This document shows positions 60,601 to 64,000 of a stretch of DNA of 64,000 nucleotides, one piece after another. Each line of letters opens with the position of its first letter. Positions within the stretch are counted from its first letter, which is position 1. The notes under the pieces were generated by a model. That model did not search any database. It saw nothing but the letters and a program-made list of their open reading frames with translations, and was not told the origin of the DNA. The position numbers and the translations under genes were made by a program. The stretch comes from Candolleomyces eurysporus (Eukaryota; Basidiomycota; Agaricomycetes; Agaricales; Psathyrellaceae), in the NCBI GenBank assembly GCA_027579435.1, contig JANBPK010000750.1:124001-188000 (forward strand), given 5' to 3'.

Positions 60601-63600
60601 AACTCTACTAAAGGACATTATTAAATTGGCGATTTACGATGAGGACTCAACTACTCGCCATGTTTCCCAGCAGTTTCTCAAGAAACTTGACCAAATTGGT
60701 GAGCCAAAGTCAATCTTGATCTTGTGTTCGTCCGAAACTTATATGTACACAGACTACTTCGTCAATTCAACTTCGAAAATCGATCCGTTGCTCTGGTTGA
60801 AGGATGCCCCATTACTAACCAAGCCAAACCTTTGGTGGGCTCATCAAAATTTCATTCTCGTGTCAGAAATGTTCGTGAAACGATGTAGGCATTCCGAACA
60901 TAACTCCGTGCACAAGCCAGGCTGATCACAGTCGACAGTGGTCATTGACAGACGTTTGCTCGAGAAATTGGTTGGAATGGCTGTGCTAGATAACGATGAC
61001 GTCTGTATATCATCTATCTGGCTCCTTTCAAGCATCTGTAAGCACTATTGTAGCAATCTGACCCGTAAGTAATACCAGGCATATTTTAGCATACGAGCAT
61101 CTCTGACCGGACCTTTCAGCTGAATCTGTTGACGGCATCAACTTGAAGACCGTCATTCTATCATCCAGAGAATCCATAGTGACTCATAGGTGGGATAATC
61201 CACGAAAGTGTGCCTCCTGGATCCCGCTTCTCGGTGACATGGCAAAACATGGTAACTTCTTGCTGCATCCCACTCCCTTTGACGGACTTATTCAATTTCC
61301 CTAGTTCACTTCCCTGAAGCAATTCCTATCATGCTTGAGCTTTGGAATGAAGCCAACATCTACGAAGATGAAGTCAGTCAGGATACTGAAAACTCTCTGC
61401 TGTCTGTTTTGGGCAACGAGGAGTTCTGGGCCGGCGGTGTGTCGCTGTACACCCTCCAATTCCAGGCCCCTACTGATCTTTTTTTTTTTNAACATCTAGA
61501 TCCGGAGTACCCGGCAGCTCTAGAAAACGCCATACCGGACGATTTGAGAGTACTATCGGATGGTCCGATTAGTGACTGGTTACGCGTCGAAAAATGGGTG
61601 AACTTGCTGGTGTCACTCGCAGCACAACGTAAGACACTTGCTCTGCCTGAGGACGATATTCTGATCACGCTATATGTCTGTTTGAAGCGAGTCTAACNAA
61701 AAATTGTCGATCGTGCTCTCGGCAAGCCCTCAGGAGATATCAGGAGTTGGATCGAAACAACGGCAAGCGCTGGCTCAGATATTGGCCAGGACGAGTTGGA
61801 GTATCTGTGCGAATCAAAGCTATCTAAACCTCTGCGTCGACTGTTGTATAAGATAAAGGGGGATAGGTGTATTGTTTGGATAGAGATTGTCGCCGCGCTG
61901 GCGGGTTATGGTCAGTTCGATTCCGTTGTTCTTCCGGATCGAGAAACCTTGATACCAATATTTTCAACAGCCCCGCGCAAATTTCGAGATGCGCCAGGTA
62001 TCATCGTTCAGATAGCCATATATGACAATGACGACGACGTTCGATCAGTCTGTCTCGAGTCGCTGCTTCCACTCATGCACCAAGGCAAGTCACTCATGAC
62101 ACACTTGAACCAAAAATTGATGTTTTGACGTCAGCTGAATTCCGAGAGCTCATGAAGGACGATCTCATCAGCAACTGCAACTCTTTCCTGAGCAATGATG
62201 ACTGGAGGGTTCGCCAATTCTCTGTCAAGCTTCTAGCCAGCCTTGGATTTTCAAAGGAATGTACGTCACTGATCATCGGGTGTCTAGTACTGATGCTCAC
62301 ACAAAAGCTATTCTTGGCATCCCTTGACCAGGGCAACTTCCCGAAAATATTTTGGAAGGGCTTAAGGATATGGCGTTATCAGACCTGGACGCCGATGTTC
62401 AGTCTGAGGCGATAAATGCTCTGTCGAATCTACTTGAAGCGCATGGTACGCAATGCACTGGCGCTAATTGTCTTTCTCCCACTTATCAACAATTGATTTC
62501 AGCGGAAGAGTATCACGATTCTATTGTACCCACAATCGATCAGCACAGTGAATCTGGCATTGAGGACACCGAGAGGAAAGTGCGCTTGGCATGGGGAAGG
62601 CTAGCAAGTTCACAGATAAACGATGGTAGGGTTACTAGGTGGTACCGCTCAAGCTCTCCCGATACTCATACCTTCATCTTGTGTATAGTGGATTTTCCCC
62701 GAGTGCAGAAACTTATCAATGCAACGGTCAAGGAGAAGGATGATGGCGTTAGAACTGAGGCTGTAGCAACCCTCCAAAAGATTCTCAAAAGTGTGCCTTA
62801 TGTTCGTACCGCAGTGCTTCAACAGAAATTGACGTCTCGATTAGCCAAACTGCGCGCGCGGATGGCAACCGAACTCGGGAAAATACTGGATTCATCACTG
62901 AGGAATCCAGAGCTCGCCGAACGTGCTATATCAATATACACCACTCTCACAGCAAGAGAGTCCACGCCAGAAGGTTAGTACCAGCCCCTGGATTAATTGA
63001 ACGTCTTAACCATACGCTTGACCCAAGGGCGGCAAAGGTCCACCGAGCGACATCACCTCTGGGTTGAAATCATTGTTTTGCTCGGTCGATACTGTGAGTC
63101 GTCTTTCTCCTTCATTCATTTGGTTACCGGTGTTGATAAGTGCTTGCACTGATTAGCAGAATTCCAAACGTTGAATAAACTGATCGAGCAGACAATCAAG
63201 GAGGACTGGTCGGGTGTTGGCTTCCCGTCGCTCGACATTTTGTTTAAAACCGGTGGGTCGGTGAGTTTGCCTGGGATATCCAGATTCCTGACATTCCTTT
63301 TCAGTCAATTTGAAGCTTCCAGAGTCGCTCAACAATATTCTTCCCAAAGCTCTCGAATTTTCCCTAGACCTGGAGAAGAACGCAACGACAGAGGCTCGCG
63401 CCCAGGCAACTGAGCTATTCGGCCGTTTGATCGGGTGTATGCCTAATGGTGAGCTCATGTCGTTTGCCCTACAATTTACGAACAGTGTCTCGAATGGCCC
63501 GTAGGGGAGAAAAATCAAGAAAATTATGATAGCCTCCTAGCCAAGGAAAGTATGTCGCTCAATCGCGAAAAAGATATCGGATTTCTAACGATTGCCTCGA

Positions 63601-64000
63601 AAAGGAGACCTCCAAATTATATCCCTGCTCGCGGACATATCAATCAAGGACAAAGATACTCAGATAAGAACAATCGCAATTGGTACATTGAAAACGGCTT
63701 TCTCGAAATGCGGTGAGCACAATCCACTCGACGTAAAGGATGCTAATATTCACACCTGCCACATCGAAAGACCGATTTCGAAACTTGATACAATCGTCAC
63801 TTTCAGAAGTCATAAAGCATTCGATCCAAACTCAAGAACGCGTCGATATACGCGTGAATGCGGCTCAGGCTGTAGATTCTCTGACGAGAACCGCTGCAGG
63901 GGGTATGATTATCAGAGGCACTCCAATGTTTTTTGTGGCCTGATCGTTGTCGTTACACAGATCGATTTCACGATATCATATCACCATCGGTCCCACTACT
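57657..64000 (+). CDS. DUF6535 four-helix membrane domain with long HEAT-like array, copy 2 (cut by window end)
   Basis: Tandem paralogue of the gene at 46.7-54.3 kb. Exon 1 (57657-57683, MEPDTSKTA) has the same 27-nt length and the same GTGGGT donor. Introns at 57684-57734 and 57909-57954 match positions in copy 1. The third exon runs open from 57955 to about 59243: AGLFGGIVSSFVLDARKDLQ, VNGLWILSLYITLFSAITGV, ITIVPLLLQVATFLFLVGLV and PTLSIVLLAFCAAGGIIYLL give four membrane segments. Then come HEAT-like exons (for example DDWRVRQFSVKLLASLG at 62.2 kb). The last visible exon (about 63.77-63.90 kb, SLSEVIKHSIQTQERVDIRV) pairs with copy 1 at about 52.81-52.88 kb, so roughly 1.4 kb of the 3' end lies beyond the window. 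Ns at 61490 and 61697 fall near exon edges. Confidence 0.8.

Noticed and set aside
1..64000. CRISPR arrays, bacterial operons, ribosome binding sites and rho-independent terminators
   Set aside because: Gene structure is clearly eukaryotic with short spliceosomal introns; such features were not expected and none was seen.

Overview
The window looks like nuclear DNA of a filamentous basidiomycete, most likely an Agaricomycete. Genes are split by many very short GT-AG introns (those I could place are about 45-75 nt). The families seen include DUF6535 proteins, F-box proteins with paired cysteines and a GH79 glycosidase. Single Ns are scattered throughout. In at least three genes, deleting one N restores an open frame, so some Ns are consensus artefacts, not mutations.

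Layout. 0.4-2.6 kb (-): secreted GH79 glycosidase. 3.1-4.2 kb (-): single-pass membrane protein with a jelly-roll-like ectodomain. 5.3-6.6 kb (-): basic/glutamine-rich nuclear-type protein. 8.3-10.7 kb (+): F-box protein A. 10.7-20.7 kb: gene-poor, with a 140-bp inverted-repeat unit at 18.04-18.18 kb. 20.7-21.7 kb (+): acidic, serine-rich basidiomycete protein behind a TATA box. 21.7-32.2 kb: second gene-poor stretch. 32.2-34.7 kb (-): F-box protein B, a paralogue of A. 35.1-35.9 kb (+): NatB catalytic subunit NAA20. 36.0-41.0 kb (-): IML1/DEPDC5, the TORC1-regulating GAP subunit. 41.3-42.8 kb (-): arrestin-fold protein. 43.5-45.4 kb (-): DEAD-box helicase HAS1. 46.7-54.3 kb (+): giant DUF6535-HEAT membrane protein 1. 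54.3-57.6 kb: gene fragments, including a truncated HAS1 copy and a WD-like fragment. 57.66 kb to the right edge (+): DUF6535-HEAT protein 2, cut by the window end.

How the genes relate. The housekeeping block at 35-45 kb (N-terminal acetylation, TORC1 nutrient signalling, trafficking-type arrestin, ribosome biogenesis) is compact and syntenic in style. The accessory parts are expanding paralogue families. Two F-box genes lie in opposite orientation 21.5 kb apart. Two DUF6535-HEAT genes lie in tandem, each preceded by a full or decayed HAS1 5' region on the opposite strand, which points to a segmental duplication of about 11 kb. The DUF6535-HEAT pair is the best candidate here for an undescribed system: four predicted membrane segments followed by a very long array of helical repeats, function unknown.

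Limits: no searches were run. Exon joins were read by eye from frame, splice signals and paralogue or family conservation. Exons given with exact positions are well supported; other internal joins are not listed.
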